Shown: positions 1 through 9,114, counted from the first letter of the stretch. The stretch: DNA of 64,000 nucleotides from Clostridiales bacterium (GCA_015243575.1 CP042469.1:3314929-3378928), one strand, 5' to 3'. Program-made: numbers and translations. The notes: a model not told the origin generated them from the sequence alone.

Positions 1-661
1 ACACGCCGTCAAGCCGTTTAATCTCCGAAGTGAACCCATCCTTATCGACTTTCTTGCTGGATTTGCCAAAACCGAACTTGGATGTAACATGGTACAATAC
101 CCGATCCTCTCCGATCTCCTCTGCAATATCGACATCGTTAAGTACTACGTCGTAGCCGGGAGCTATTTTTTTGATGTTGATCAACGTCGATGAAATATCT
201 GTGCATACCATATCCATGGCGAGTCCCTTTTGTCTTACTTTGCAGAACCGCTTCTCCAAATATTCGAATATGGTCAGTGTGATGATGATGGCGATGGTAC
301 CTGCTGTGGCAGCTTCGTAAAAGCCTCCTCCTGCCGCAAGGCCGAGGCAAGCCACTGCCCATAGGCTGGCTGCGGTGGTAAGTCCTTTCACCGTCGCCCC
401 TTCTTTCATAATTGTCCCGGCTCCCAAAAAACCAATTCCTGAAATGACCTGTGCACCAAGTCTCGTGGGATCCATGGTTGTAATATCTGCATAAGTCTCC
501 AGAGACAGCTCTCCCATCAGCATGACTACAGCCGCTCCAATGGCGACCAGCATATGAGTCCTTAGGCCTGCGGGCCGGTTGCTGTTTTCCCGTTCCCAGC
601 CGATAATTCCTCCGATTGCCATGGCAAGCAAAATTCTTGCGCATATTTCCAATAGAGACAT
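1..661 (-). CDS. MgtC/SapB-family membrane protein, 3' end cut by window edge
   Basis: This frame begins at ATG 661 behind an AGGTG ribosome site and stays open to the left edge, so about 220 residues are visible and the C-terminus is missing. The N-terminal half is a four-to-five-helix membrane domain with the family signature MAIGGIIGWERE near residue 15, followed by the typical TRLGAQVISGIGFLGAG segment. The C-terminal half is the soluble ACT-like domain. It is a close paralogue of the complete gene at 10404-11090, with near identity through the membrane domain. MgtC proteins are tied to magnesium limitation and, in some bacteria, to control of phosphate uptake; the role here is unknown. 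It lies downstream of the binding-protein gene at 824-1912, separated by a hairpin at 767-786. Confidence 0.88.
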   Translation of the reverse strand, partial: MSLLEICARILLAMAIGGIIGWERENSNRPAGLRTHMLVAIGAAVVMLMGELSLETYADITTMDPTRLGAQVISGIGFLGAGTIMKEGATVKGLTTAASLWAVACLGLAAGGGFYEAATAGTIAIIITLTIFEYLEKRFCKVRQKGLAMDMVCTDISSTLINIKKIAPGYDVVLNDVDIAEEIGEDRVLYHVTSKFGFGKSSKKVDKDGFTSEIKRLDGV

Positions 662-766
662 AGTTTTCACCTTTTTTCCTGTATCACTTCGTTACGCCTT
701 TTGGTTAAACAGTCCTCCCTGATGTATTTTGCAAAAACGGGTACGAATTCACAAATTTGAGAGGAA

Positions 767-786
767 AGGGCGGATTTCTCCGCCCT
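767..786 (-). terminator. Hairpin terminator after the binding-protein gene of cluster A
   Basis: A perfect 8-bp stem (AGGGCGGA / TCCGCCCT) with a 4-base loop lies 38 bases past the stop of the gene at 824-1912. On the minus strand it is followed by TTTCCTCTC, a short T-rich tract. It probably ends or weakens transcription before the MgtC gene. The U-tract is imperfect, so partial read-through is possible. Confidence 0.6.
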
Positions 787-823
787 GAAAAAGATAAATC
801 GCACGGCTCGGAGGCTACGTTTC

Positions 824-1912
824 TTATTCTTTTAATGAACCTGCGTTATCAATCTTAGCTTTGAAATCCTCAACAAGACGTTCTCTGTTTTCTCCGCTCC
901 AAACAGCGTCATATGCAATTACATTGATATCGCTGATCTTCTTAAGACCATCTGATACCTTTGCATTCACGTTGATGGGCAGACGATTGCTCTTTGATTC
1001 GATGAAGCATTCCTGACCTCTCTGAGACAGTACCCAGTCGATAAAGAGTTTTGCATTTTCTTTCTCTTCTGCTTTTCCATTCTTAATGAGAGCAATGGCT
1101 CCTACTTCATAGCCGGTTCCGTCTTCTGGGAATACAACTTCAATGGGGTAGCCCTCGTTTGCAGGCTTTAATCCGTCATGAGCGAAGGTAAGCGCAATAG
1201 CGGCTTCTCCCAGAGCAACTTCCATCGGAGGCGCTGCACCAGCCTTAGTATACTGACGAACATTCTTGTTCAGCTTTGACATGTAATCCCAAGCCTGGTC
1301 TTCTCCCATCATCTGCACAATTGTTGCCAGAATGCTGAAGGAAGTACCGGACGTGGAAGGATGCGCCATGGAGACCTGACCTTTGAATTCAGGCTTCAGC
1401 AGATCATCCCAAGTCTTGGGATACTCAAGTTTATTCTTTTCAAACCAATCCTTGTTGCAGGCAAATGCAAGTGCTCCAACATAGAAAGGAGACCAATTTC
1501 CGTCGGCATCCTTATACTCGTCGGGGACGTTGGACAGCTCCGGTGAAGTATATGGTTCCAAAAGACCTTCCGCAGCAGCAGCGATATAGGTATCGCTGGA
1601 ACCGCCGTACATCAAGGAAGCGTTTGGATTTGCTCCTTCTGCCTTAACTCTTGTGAGCATTTCTCCTGCGGATAATCTGACATAGTTCACCTTGATGCCG
1701 GTATCCTGCTGGAATGCGTTGAAATAGAAGGGCAGTTCGGTTTCTGGCAGAGCGCTGTATACCGTAAGTTCTTTATAAGCAGGCTCTTTTTTTGCGTCTT
1801 CGCTATCTCCTTTTTCTGCCTCTTTGCCGGAAGAGCCGCATCCGGCCAGAGCGGCCACTACCATCATGAGGGCCAAAAGCAGAGCACATACGCGCATACG
1901 TTTCGTAAACAT
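824..1912 (-). CDS. FbpA/AfuA-type ABC transporter substrate-binding lipoprotein (cluster A)
   Basis: This 362-residue extracytoplasmic solute-binding protein belongs to the iron(III)/2-aminoethylphosphonate/sugar-phosphate group (SBP_bac_6-like). The N-terminus is a lipoprotein signal peptide with lipobox LAGC at about residues 22-25, so it should be anchored to the outer face of the membrane. The mature part opens with ELTVYSALPE, the usual first strand of the family, and carries the FKGQVSMAHP and GEAAIALTFAHDG segments. GAGGAGG precedes the ATG. The permease (4197-5882) and ATPase (3057-4175) are upstream in the same direction, with an isomerase gene in between. Some family members bind ferric iron, others AEP or hexose phosphates; the phosphosugar-type neighbours favour the last. 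A stem-loop lies between it and the upstream genes. Confidence 0.88.
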   Translation of the reverse strand: MFTKRMRVCALLLALMMVVAALAGCGSSGKEAEKGDSEDAKKEPAYKELTVYSALPETELPFYFNAFQQDTGIKVNYVRLSAGEMLTRVKAEGANPNASLMYGGSSDTYIAAAAEGLLEPYTSPELSNVPDEYKDADGNWSPFYVGALAFACNKDWFEKNKLEYPKTWDDLLKPEFKGQVSMAHPSTSGTSFSILATIVQMMGEDQAWDYMSKLNKNVRQYTKAGAAPPMEVALGEAAIALTFAHDGLKPANEGYPIEVVFPEDGTGYEVGAIALIKNGKAEEKENAKLFIDWVLSQRGQECFIESKSNRLPINVNAKVSDGLKKISDINVIAYDAVWSGENRERLVEDFKAKIDNAGSLKE

Positions 1913-1964
1913 TTTTCATCCTCCTCTTTTTTTGTAAGTGATAGTTAAATGTTTTCTATGGAAG

Positions 1965-1990
1965 CGTTGATTTAATCCAATAAATCAACG
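1965..1990. repeat. Stem-loop upstream of the binding-protein gene
   Basis: A perfect 10-bp inverted repeat (CGTTGATTTA / TAAATCAACG) with a 6-base loop lies 53 bases upstream of the lipoprotein start. No T-tract follows it on the minus strand, so it is not an obvious terminator. A stabilising or processing hairpin that raises binding-protein mRNA over upstream messages is one option; a repressor site is another. Confidence 0.5.
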
Positions 1991-2100
1991 TTTCGTTATA
2001 TTAAGGAACTGCTGCCTTACTAATTTAGATTCGGGGTACAGCTCCTGAATATATTCTTCCACGTCCACCAGGTTCCCTTAAAAGGTCCGAAGGTCTCCAT
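1985..2100 (-). pseudogene. C-terminal remnant of a PfkB-family sugar kinase
   Basis: Reading leftward from ATG 2100, which overlaps the isomerase stop as TGATG, the translation starts METFGPFK and after a one-base shift continues NLVDVEEYIQELYPES. This matches the C-termini of the two intact kinases in the window (METVGPFRGDRADVEEYIKSFY at 11247-12149, and the gene at 21886-22776). About 270 N-terminal residues are absent, and the frame is broken at AAGGGAAC, where GGAAAC would restore it. Without the shift the frame ends at 2020. Cluster A therefore once carried a kinase immediately after the isomerase, and a deletion removed most of it. Confidence 0.8.
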
Positions 2101-2972
2101 CATGCATTTTCAATTTCTCTGCGAACTCTTTCCTGTACCTCACGGTTAAAGGGAACGAAGCTTTGGTTGTAGTACTCGCAGATCCAAAAGCCGCTGTATT
2201 TTGTTTGTTTGATCACTGCAAGGGCTTCTGCCAGTGGCGCCTTGCCCCAGAAGGGAGGCACGTGGATATCTCCCCTGCCAAAAGCAAACCGGTAGTTCCG
2301 GTCCATGGTTTTATAAAGATCGAAGTTGGTAAGGCGCATCATTTCAAAATCTCCGGTGTTGTCGTTAATGTGCAGATGGCTCAGCAATGGCGCACATTCT
2401 TTCACCGTCTCCAGAAAATCATACCCAAAATGTTTTGCCGAAAGATACAGGTGACCCAGATCCAATGTCATCCCAAGATTCGGGTGATCTACCGCGCGGA
2501 CAAACTCTGCCGTTTTTTCAGCAATCTCAACTTCTATATTTTCGATGCTGAGCTTAACGCCCAGCTTCATCGCATATTCTGCTGCTTCACGGTGTGCATC
2601 AAAGAAGGCCTTCTCCCTTGCTGCGTATTGGGTCTTGACCTCATAGTGCAGGTTCATCAGCTCGATTCCCAAGGATGCACATACCTCGATGGAGGAAAAG
2701 AGCACTGCCCGGTGCATATCAAGCTCTTCTAAATTGCGAAGATCCAAACCATAACCGGCATGGGCGGTATATCTCAGAGGATAGCGTCCCAGTATTTCCT
2801 TAACAAAATCGACGACGATTGGTTTTATTTCCCCACCTATAATCATTGGGAACGTTGACAGATTTATCTCACAGGCGTTAAAACCGTCCGTCACGTATCG
2901 CTTGAGAACCTCCGCGAGCTGAGGAAGTCCGGTGGAATCGGGAAGATTCACGCCAATGATGTAGTCGTTCAT
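2100..2972 (-). CDS. Sugar phosphate isomerase/epimerase-like TIM-barrel protein
   Basis: A 290-residue protein of the xylose-isomerase-like/AP-endonuclease-2 TIM-barrel superfamily. Family marks visible are NACEINLSTFP in the first strands, ELMNLHYE, LSIENIEVE, LGMTLDLGHLYLS and LSHLHINDNTGDFE, which supply the usual acidic and histidine metal ligands. The last strand region is GFWICEYYN. Members isomerise or epimerise sugars, keto-inositols and sugar acids, commonly with a divalent metal; the substrate here is not deducible. GAAGGAG precedes the ATG. It lies 84 bases after the ABC ATPase and is followed directly by the kinase scrap, so it belongs to the cluster A operon. No intact counterpart exists in cluster B. 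Confidence 0.82.
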   Translation of the reverse strand: MNDYIIGVNLPDSTGLPQLAEVLKRYVTDGFNACEINLSTFPMIIGGEIKPIVVDFVKEILGRYPLRYTAHAGYGLDLRNLEELDMHRAVLFSSIEVCASLGIELMNLHYEVKTQYAAREKAFFDAHREAAEYAMKLGVKLSIENIEVEIAEKTAEFVRAVDHPNLGMTLDLGHLYLSAKHFGYDFLETVKECAPLLSHLHINDNTGDFEMMRLTNFDLYKTMDRNYRFAFGRGDIHVPPFWGKAPLAEALAVIKQTKYSGFWICEYYNQSFVPFNREVQERVRREIENA

Positions 2973-3056
2973 TTTTTTCTCCTTCTGTATGTTCGGTTGA
3001 GCCTGATCAAAAGCAGCAACCTGGCGCCGTAACCCGATTGGGGATACCCGCCGCAG

Positions 3057-4175
3057 TTATTTCAGGATTCTGACACAGGCATCATCAAGCGCGATGCTGA
3101 CCCGGTCTCCCTCGTAGAAGCGCTCTGTGAGCTGAGGATTGTAAACCTCAACAATAACAGGACCTGTTCCAATCTTGATCTCGTATTCCACTTTTGCTCC
3201 ATAGTAGACTGCCCGGATTACTTCCCCGGTGATGCCTCCCTGATCGGCTTTTAGAATTCTGACCGATTCCGGCCTCACCGAAAGAACGCATTCACTGCCG
3301 GCCTCAATTCCACTCATAGCTCCAGGGCTCGGAACCTTATAGATGGTGTCCGCCAGCGCCACTATCGCATAATCGCCGTCCATCCCTCGATAGACGCACG
3401 GAATGAAGTTCGCCTTACCAATAAAGTTTGCAACGAAGCGATTTGCAGGAAACTCGTAGATTTCCTGAGGGCTTCCAAGCTGCATGATGTTGCCATCCTT
3501 CATGATGACGACCTTGTCGGAAATTGCCATGGCTTCCGACTGATCATGGGTAACATACAGGCTGGTAATTCCGAGGCGTTTTTGGAGCGAACGGAGCTCA
3601 TCTCTCATATGCTCCCTTAATTTGGCATCCAGATTGGACAGGGGTTCATCAAAGAGCAATACCTTGGGCTCAATAATGACGGCACGGGCAAGGGCCACAC
3701 GCTGCTGCTGTCCTCCCGAAAGCTGATTGGGAAAGCGATTTTCCATTCCCTTAAGCTCCATCAGATCGATGACTTTTTTTGTCCGCTCCTGGAGCTGATC
3801 CTTAGGAAGCCTCTGAACCCGCAAGCCATAACAGATATTCTCATAGATGGTCAGATGCGGAAACAGGGCATAGGATTGAAACACCATAGAAATATCTCTT
3901 TTGTTCGGCGGAACATTGGTAACAGATCGATCTCCGATGAAGATTTCGCCGCCGCTTGGAGTTTCAAAGCCTGAAATCATACGAAGTGTCGTTGTTTTAC
4001 CGCAGCCCGATGGACCCAGAAGGGTCATCATTTCACCGGTTTTAATTTCCAAATTAATATGATTTACAGCAACGGTATCGCCAAGTCCCTCATGGGACGG
4101 AAAAACCTTTGCCAGATTTACCATCTTGACGCCGCTTGAACGCTGCCTCAGATCTTCCACAATATCTTTACTCAT
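3057..4175 (-). CDS. FbpC/PotA-type ABC transporter ATP-binding protein (cluster A)
   Basis: ATPase subunit of 372 residues that should power import through the permease at 4197-5882. It shows Walker A GPSGCGKTT, Q-loop VFQSYALFPH, signature LSGGQQQR, Walker B VLLFDEP and the H-loop in VTHDQSEA. The last ~110 residues form the TOBE-type regulatory domain typical of the iron/phosphonate/polyamine group. The start is taken as ATG 4175 because GAAGGGGG sits 8 bases before it; an in-frame GTG at 4193 would add six residues but overlaps that ribosome site. The permease stop lies about 20 bases upstream, so the two are translated from one message. Confidence 0.92.
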   Translation of the reverse strand: MSKDIVEDLRQRSSGVKMVNLAKVFPSHEGLGDTVAVNHINLEIKTGEMMTLLGPSGCGKTTTLRMISGFETPSGGEIFIGDRSVTNVPPNKRDISMVFQSYALFPHLTIYENICYGLRVQRLPKDQLQERTKKVIDLMELKGMENRFPNQLSGGQQQRVALARAVIIEPKVLLFDEPLSNLDAKLREHMRDELRSLQKRLGITSLYVTHDQSEAMAISDKVVIMKDGNIMQLGSPQEIYEFPANRFVANFIGKANFIPCVYRGMDGDYAIVALADTIYKVPSPGAMSGIEAGSECVLSVRPESVRILKADQGGITGEVIRAVYYGAKVEYEIKIGTGPVIVEVYNPQLTERFYEGDRVSIALDDACVRILK

Positions 4176-4196
4176 GTTTACGACCCCCTTCACAGA

Positions 4197-5882
4197 TCAT
4201 TTTGCAGTTGCTCTTTTCAGATATTTCGGTTTGAACAGTAGATTTACCAGCAGATTAATCAATGCTATGGCTGCCAAAATAATGGCGATCATAATAACGA
4301 TATACGCTGCAGCTCCGCTGTATTGGCTGGATTCAAACAGTGCGAAAATTCGCGCTGTGGACAGGTTCCATTTCGGAGAGATGAGGAAAATAATCGCACT
4401 GACTGCGGTCATAGCCTTAACAAAGGAGTAGACCAAGCCTGAGAAAAACGCCTGACGCAGCAATGGAAGTGTTACCCTGCGGAAGGTCGTTCCCGCTCCC
4501 GCCCCCGATATGGTCGAGGCTTCCTCGATCGACCTGTCAATCTGAAGCAGTGTTGTGGTTCCGGCCTCGATTCCAACGGGCATATTCCGGAAGGTAAAGG
4601 CTGCCACCAGTATGACTGCGGTTCCTGTCAAGAGCAAAGGCTCATGATTGAAGGTAAATATGTATCCTATTCCCAGGACGGTTCCCGGGATAGCAAAGGT
4701 CAAAATTGAGGAGAACTCCATTAGTTTCTTACCGAAGAACTTCTGCCTTACAATGAGGTATGCGATGGCCATTCCCAGAAGACCTGAGATAGGCGCCGAT
4801 ACCGCGGCCAGTATGATGGAGTTTTTCACCGGATCCCAGCCCATGGAGAAGACATACTTGAAATGTTCCAGCGTAAAGGTATTGTTTACACCCCAAGTCT
4901 TAACAAAGGCTCCCGCAAGTACGGTTCCGTACAGCATGATAACAGCCGCGCTCACAAGGGAGCAGGCCCCGAACAACGGCCATACAATATGTTTCTCATG
5001 AAGCTTCCTTCGTTTTTGGGTGGGTTTTCCTGTAACGGTTACAAAGGATTTCTTGCTGATCCAGTAACGCTGCACTGCAAATGCAGTGAGGGTGGGCAGT
5101 AAAAGAACAATTGCCAGAATCGTTCCTCCCTGCATGTCGTACATTCCGGTGATCACCCGGTATGCTTCTACAGACAGAGTGGAATAGCTTCCTGCGATAA
5201 CGGCAGGATTTGAGAAATCCTCAAGGGACTGAATAAAGACCAGCAGCATCGCGCTTCCGATTCCCGGCAGGGACAGAGGCAGCGTTACCGTCCGGAATAT
5301 ATGCCATCTGGAAGCACCTATATTGTATGCGGCGTCTTCCACGGAATCATCGATGGATTCCAGGATTCCCGTCAAGGTAAGAAATGCAACGGGAAAGAAG
5401 GACACCGACTGTACAGCTACAAGGCTCCCCAAACCATACACGTCAAAGCTGTCGATATTCAAAAGCTTGTTGGTGATAAGCCCCATCCTGCCAAAGAGAA
5501 AAATAATCGAAAGTGACAGAACAAAGGGTGGAGAAATAATTGGCAAAGTTGCAATACCACGGAAGAATCGTTTGCCGGGCATCTCCGTTCTGGTGATGGC
5601 AAAAGCAAAGATATAGCCTACAAAGGTAGAGATACAGGCTACCAATCCTCCAAGTTTCATGGTATTCCAAAAGGTTTTCTGATATCCGGGATCGGATACC
5701 ATTTTTACAAAGGTTTCTGCGCTGAAGCCTCCGTCAGGACCTGTAAAGCCCAGTCGGAAAACATTGATTAGCGGCAGGATGATGAAAATAATCAGAATAG
5801 CGAATATGAATAGTATTGTCAGCAACAGTGCCGGCTGATTTAACAGCATTCGGAAGTTGCTAAAGCGCTGCGGCTTAGACAC
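4197..5882 (-). CDS. Fused FbpB-type ABC transporter permease (cluster A)
   Basis: A 561-residue integral membrane protein with two BPD_transp_1 domains in one chain, about twelve membrane segments, as in FbpB-type permeases. Each half has an EAA loop for docking the ATPase: EDAAYNIGASRWHIFRTVTL near residue 180 and EEASTISGAGAGTTFRRVTL near 455. The start codon is GTG 5882, supported by AAAGGGGG nine bases upstream. It is the first transport gene after the two-component regulator at 6105-7673, with about 220 bases between them that should hold the promoter controlled by that regulator. The fused architecture is shared with the cluster B permease, though the sequences are clearly diverged. 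Confidence 0.92.
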   Translation of the reverse strand: MSKPQRFSNFRMLLNQPALLLTILFIFAILIIFIILPLINVFRLGFTGPDGGFSAETFVKMVSDPGYQKTFWNTMKLGGLVACISTFVGYIFAFAITRTEMPGKRFFRGIATLPIISPPFVLSLSIIFLFGRMGLITNKLLNIDSFDVYGLGSLVAVQSVSFFPVAFLTLTGILESIDDSVEDAAYNIGASRWHIFRTVTLPLSLPGIGSAMLLVFIQSLEDFSNPAVIAGSYSTLSVEAYRVITGMYDMQGGTILAIVLLLPTLTAFAVQRYWISKKSFVTVTGKPTQKRRKLHEKHIVWPLFGACSLVSAAVIMLYGTVLAGAFVKTWGVNNTFTLEHFKYVFSMGWDPVKNSIILAAVSAPISGLLGMAIAYLIVRQKFFGKKLMEFSSILTFAIPGTVLGIGYIFTFNHEPLLLTGTAVILVAAFTFRNMPVGIEAGTTTLLQIDRSIEEASTISGAGAGTTFRRVTLPLLRQAFFSGLVYSFVKAMTAVSAIIFLISPKWNLSTARIFALFESSQYSGAAAYIVIMIAIILAAIALINLLVNLLFKPKYLKRATAK

Positions 5883-6016
5883 ATCGACACGCCCCCTTTT
5901 CGACCGCCCAGTTGAGCATCAATTGATATATGGGCAAATTCGTCTGCAAAATAAGCAAGACATTACCAACTGATGCAATCTTCTTGTCACCACTATAAAC
6001 AAAAGGGAGGTAATAG

Positions 6017-6049
6017 GGAATGCATAGATTTATCAAAAAAATGCATTCC
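6017..6049. repeat. Inverted repeat between the response regulator and the permease gene
   Basis: A 9-bp perfect inverted repeat (GGAATGCAT / ATGCATTCC) separated by 15 bases lies in the ~220-base gap before the permease. T7 follows it only on the plus strand, where no gene ends, so a terminator for the minus-strand operon is unlikely. It is a candidate binding site for the adjacent AraC-type response regulator. Confidence 0.4.
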
Positions 6050-6104
6050 TTTTTTTACTCATTCAGATTCATATTGAAAAGTTATAAATTTTTATCGTAA
6101 AAAT

Positions 6105-7673
6105 TTATAGGTTGTTTCTAAACTCCTTGGGGCTGACGCCGGTATTCTTTTTAAACACATAGCTAAAATAATGAGGATCGTTGTAACCAATGGCTGGTGC
6201 AATCTCATGAAGCTTGTTTTTTTTGTCCTGAAGCATGGTCTTTGCTGCCTCAACCCGGCATTTGGTAAGGTATTCTATAAAGGTTCCTCCCGTCTCCTGA
6301 GAGAAAATCGCGCTGAAATGGCTTGGGGAGAACCCTACCTCTTTGGCTACGGTATGCAGGGAGATATCGGGATCGCTGTAGTGCGCATCAATGTACTCTC
6401 GGGCACTGCGGATTTCCTGCCCATAGGGGATTGTACTGGAGGCACTTCGCAGCGAAATCATTTCCGTCAGAAGCTCCAGTGAAAAGCTGCGGCTGTCTTC
6501 CAAAGAAGCAGCCAGCTCGAAAACCTGCCGGGGATTTTCCGAAATCAGCTTTTGCATTTCACCCTTTTCCTGAGTCAGGCGGGATGCAGTCACGATCAAA
6601 TCCGTGAGCAGATAGTACCGCAGCAGATGGCTGTCCAAACTTTCATCACTAACCTCCTGAAAGTAACTCTCTAAAATTTGAGGCAGATCTTTTTGGGAAG
6701 CATGACGAAGCTGCTCTCCCAGTGGAACATTGAGGGAAAGCATCTGTTTCCCGGAAAGCCGATCGAGCTTCAAGTCATCAGACCCTATGATTTTACTTCC
6801 CTGAAAGACAAGGCCGCTGCCGAAAACGCTGCGAGCGTCTGCATAGGATTTTGCCAATTCACCGATCCGATCCACTATGGAACCAATGCCCACCGATACG
6901 TCCATGGAAAGATACCGTTTCATCTCATGGCGCAGGATCTGGGCCGTCTCATAGGCTGCCTCCCGAACTGCTGTTTCGTGCTCTCCCTTAACAATGAATA
7001 CCATTTGGTCGTTGCTCTGCAGAAACCAGATGCAATCGGTTCTTTCTCCAAAAACATGATTTCCCACAAGGCGAATCCGGGCCGGCTCATCTCCTGCCGC
7101 AAACCCCGATAAAGCAGCCTGACAGACCACGTATTTTTTGCTGATCAGACTCACCTTATGGCGCTGCGCGGCTTGAAGGGCCTCGTTGAGTCCCACGGCT
7201 CCTACCACCAGTTCACTGAGAAAATGCTCACGAAGGATGGTGGTCTCCAGCTCGTCTCTTTTTAGGCTTTCTTCCATATCGAGGTAGGTTTTCTTTTCTT
7301 TTTCAATCCGTTCCGCCACCTCGGTCAGAACCTCCAGCAGCTTGGGAGAGTTCACAGGTTTCAGAATGTAGGCATCGACTCCAACATTCAATGCTTTTTG
7401 GGCGTATTCGAATTCATCATGACCGCTGACGATAATGATATGAACCCAAGGCATAGCCCTCTTCACCAGCGCTGCCAAATCAAGACCATCCATGAAGGGC
7501 ATTCGCACATCAGCGATAAGAATGTCCGGCCTCAGTTCTTGGATCAGCGGCAATGCCATTTCTCCATCCTCCGCTTCCCCGCAGATGGTGAAAATATCAG
7601 CTCGCTTTTCGATGCAATTTCTTATCCCTGCGCGGATAATCTCCTCGTCATCCGCTACAAACAGTTTCATCAT
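6105..7673 (-). CDS. YesN-type response regulator with AraC DNA-binding domain
   Basis: A 522-residue two-component regulator. The receiver domain (about 1-125) has the acidic pair DDEE at residues 8-11, the phospho-acceptor Asp55 in LIADVRMP and the conserved Lys in YILKPVNS. A middle region of about 270 residues resembles the linker of YesN proteins. The last ~100 residues form the AraC/XylS double helix-turn-helix, ending YFSYVFKKNTGVSPKEFR. The start is ATG 7673, preceded by GGGGAG at 7 bases; a longer frame upstream lacks a ribosome site. It overlaps the end of the kinase gene by 26 bases, so the pair is translationally coupled. It probably activates the transporter operon immediately downstream. 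Confidence 0.93.
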   Translation of the reverse strand: MMKLFVADDEEIIRAGIRNCIEKRADIFTICGEAEDGEMALPLIQELRPDILIADVRMPFMDGLDLAALVKRAMPWVHIIIVSGHDEFEYAQKALNVGVDAYILKPVNSPKLLEVLTEVAERIEKEKKTYLDMEESLKRDELETTILREHFLSELVVGAVGLNEALQAAQRHKVSLISKKYVVCQAALSGFAAGDEPARIRLVGNHVFGERTDCIWFLQSNDQMVFIVKGEHETAVREAAYETAQILRHEMKRYLSMDVSVGIGSIVDRIGELAKSYADARSVFGSGLVFQGSKIIGSDDLKLDRLSGKQMLSLNVPLGEQLRHASQKDLPQILESYFQEVSDESLDSHLLRYYLLTDLIVTASRLTQEKGEMQKLISENPRQVFELAASLEDSRSFSLELLTEMISLRSASSTIPYGQEIRSAREYIDAHYSDPDISLHTVAKEVGFSPSHFSAIFSQETGGTFIEYLTKCRVEAAKTMLQDKKNKLHEIAPAIGYNDPHYFSYVFKKNTGVSPKEFRNNL

Positions 7674-9114
7674 TGTTCTTCTCCCCGCAAGGAAGCGTAA
7701 AGCAAATGCTTGTCCCCTTCCCAAATTCACTAGCGATTTCTAATTCTCTGTTGTAGTACAGGCGAATACGCCTGTTTACATTGTATAAACCAAAGCCCGA
7801 AAATTCGGGAAGAATTCCTTCCCGAAGCCGAAATCTGAGACGCTCCAGCTGTTCCGGGAGCATACCAATGCCGGAATCGCTGACCGTGAAGGTCATGGTA
7901 TTATCTTCATTTTTTCTTGCAAGAACTTGAATCTGGCCTCCGCCCCGCTTATTCTTGATCCCGTGATAGATTGCATTTTCCACAAGTGGCTGAAGAAGAA
8001 GCTTAAGGATGGATTCCTTTTCCAGTGCCGGATCAATATCGATATTGTAAGTCATAATCCGATTGTACCGTGCTGATTGTATGCTGAGATAGCTTTGAAC
8101 ATGCTTCTGTTCGCTGCTGACCTCCACATAATCTTTGCCCTGATTGAGAGAAATCCGCAAAAACTCCGTAAACGCCATGGCAATATCCACAAGTTCCTCG
8201 TTTCTCTCTTGCTCGGCAAGCCAGATGATGGTTTCAAGCGTATTATATACAAAATGAGGCGTAATCTGCGCCTGCAAAGCCCTCATTTCAGCCTTCTGCA
8301 AATCCTTTCCAACCTCAATCCGCTCGTCAATGAGCTGCTGCAGCCGTTCCGCCATATGGTTTAAACTCTTGGTCAAAGGGATCATCTCAGCAACAGCGCT
8401 TCCTGTAACCCTTGCGTCCAGATTTCCGTCTGTAATAGCTCTCGTCATCTCCTGAAGCTTTAAGATTGGGTTGTGGATCGAATCACGCAGATACTGATAG
8501 GAGTTTACCGCAAAATAGATTACCATCATTAGGATTCCTGCAGTAAAAATCAGCACCAGAACGGCAACCATCTGAATTCTGCTGTTGAGTCTGGAAATAT
8601 TGATCAGTTCTTCATTAATGTATTGTTCCAGTACGGTATGAATGAGCGTTACTACACCGGTGATATCCCGATACGTGCTTTCCTGCAGACTCACCGCCTC
8701 CTGATTCATTGTCTGAAACCTTAGGGTATCTACATAGGACCGCAGAGTATTGCTTGCACGCTGCGCCGCCACCACATACCGAGCGGTATGCGCATTGTTC
8801 TCTTCCAGTTCTGCAAGCCCCTCTTCCATTTGCTGCATCATTTCGCCCTGGCTGCCTTCCATAAAATCCATTTTGCCCGATACGATATTCCAGATTTCCC
8901 CGGAAAACTGATTTTTTGCAATATCGCGAATTTCTGCTGCTTTATCTATATTCTCTATGAGATCATCATACCGTGCCGTCATCAGCATCATAGAGGCAGT
9001 CATGATCACTGTCGGAATGATCATTGCCGCAATAATGGTTCTATAAGACTGTTTCAGCATTGTTCTGATACTGCCCTTATGGCGAAAGATTGTCGTATTG
9101 AGATACCGTATCAT
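7648..9114 (-). CDS. YesM-type sensor histidine kinase
   Basis: A 488-residue membrane sensor kinase. A first membrane helix near residues 25-48 and a second near 188-212 bracket an extracytoplasmic helical region of about 140 residues. A HAMP domain follows, then the His_kinase block LQAQITPHFVYNTLE with the phospho-acceptor His near residue 290. The HATPase domain contains PLVENAIYHGIKNK and SDSGIGM. This is the LytS/YesM class that pairs with AraC-type regulators. Its ATG overlaps the stop of the upstream sugar-binding protein gene as ATGA, and its 3' end overlaps the regulator gene. The extracytoplasmic region probably reads the ligand state of the sugar-binding partner. Confidence 0.94.
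   Translation of the reverse strand: MIRYLNTTIFRHKGSIRTMLKQSYRTIIAAMIIPTVIMTASMMLMTARYDDLIENIDKAAEIRDIAKNQFSGEIWNIVSGKMDFMEGSQGEMMQQMEEGLAELEENNAHTARYVVAAQRASNTLRSYVDTLRFQTMNQEAVSLQESTYRDITGVVTLIHTVLEQYINEELINISRLNSRIQMVAVLVLIFTAGILMMVIYFAVNSYQYLRDSIHNPILKLQEMTRAITDGNLDARVTGSAVAEMIPLTKSLNHMAERLQQLIDERIEVGKDLQKAEMRALQAQITPHFVYNTLETIIWLAEQERNEELVDIAMAFTEFLRISLNQGKDYVEVSSEQKHVQSYLSIQSARYNRIMTYNIDIDPALEKESILKLLLQPLVENAIYHGIKNKRGGGQIQVLARKNEDNTMTFTVSDSGIGMLPEQLERLRFRLREGILPEFSGFGLYNVNRRIRLYYNRELEIASEFGKGTSICFTLPCGEKNNDETVCSG

Noticed and set aside
138-644. 168-codon frame rich in His, Arg and Ser
   Set aside because: It is antisense-frame noise on the same strand as the MgtC gene (1-661); the MgtC frame carries all family motifs and a ribosome site.
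6017-6056. Terminator at the inverted repeat upstream of the permease
   Set aside because: The T-tract is on the plus strand, where no gene ends; on the minus strand the repeat is followed by CTATTACC.
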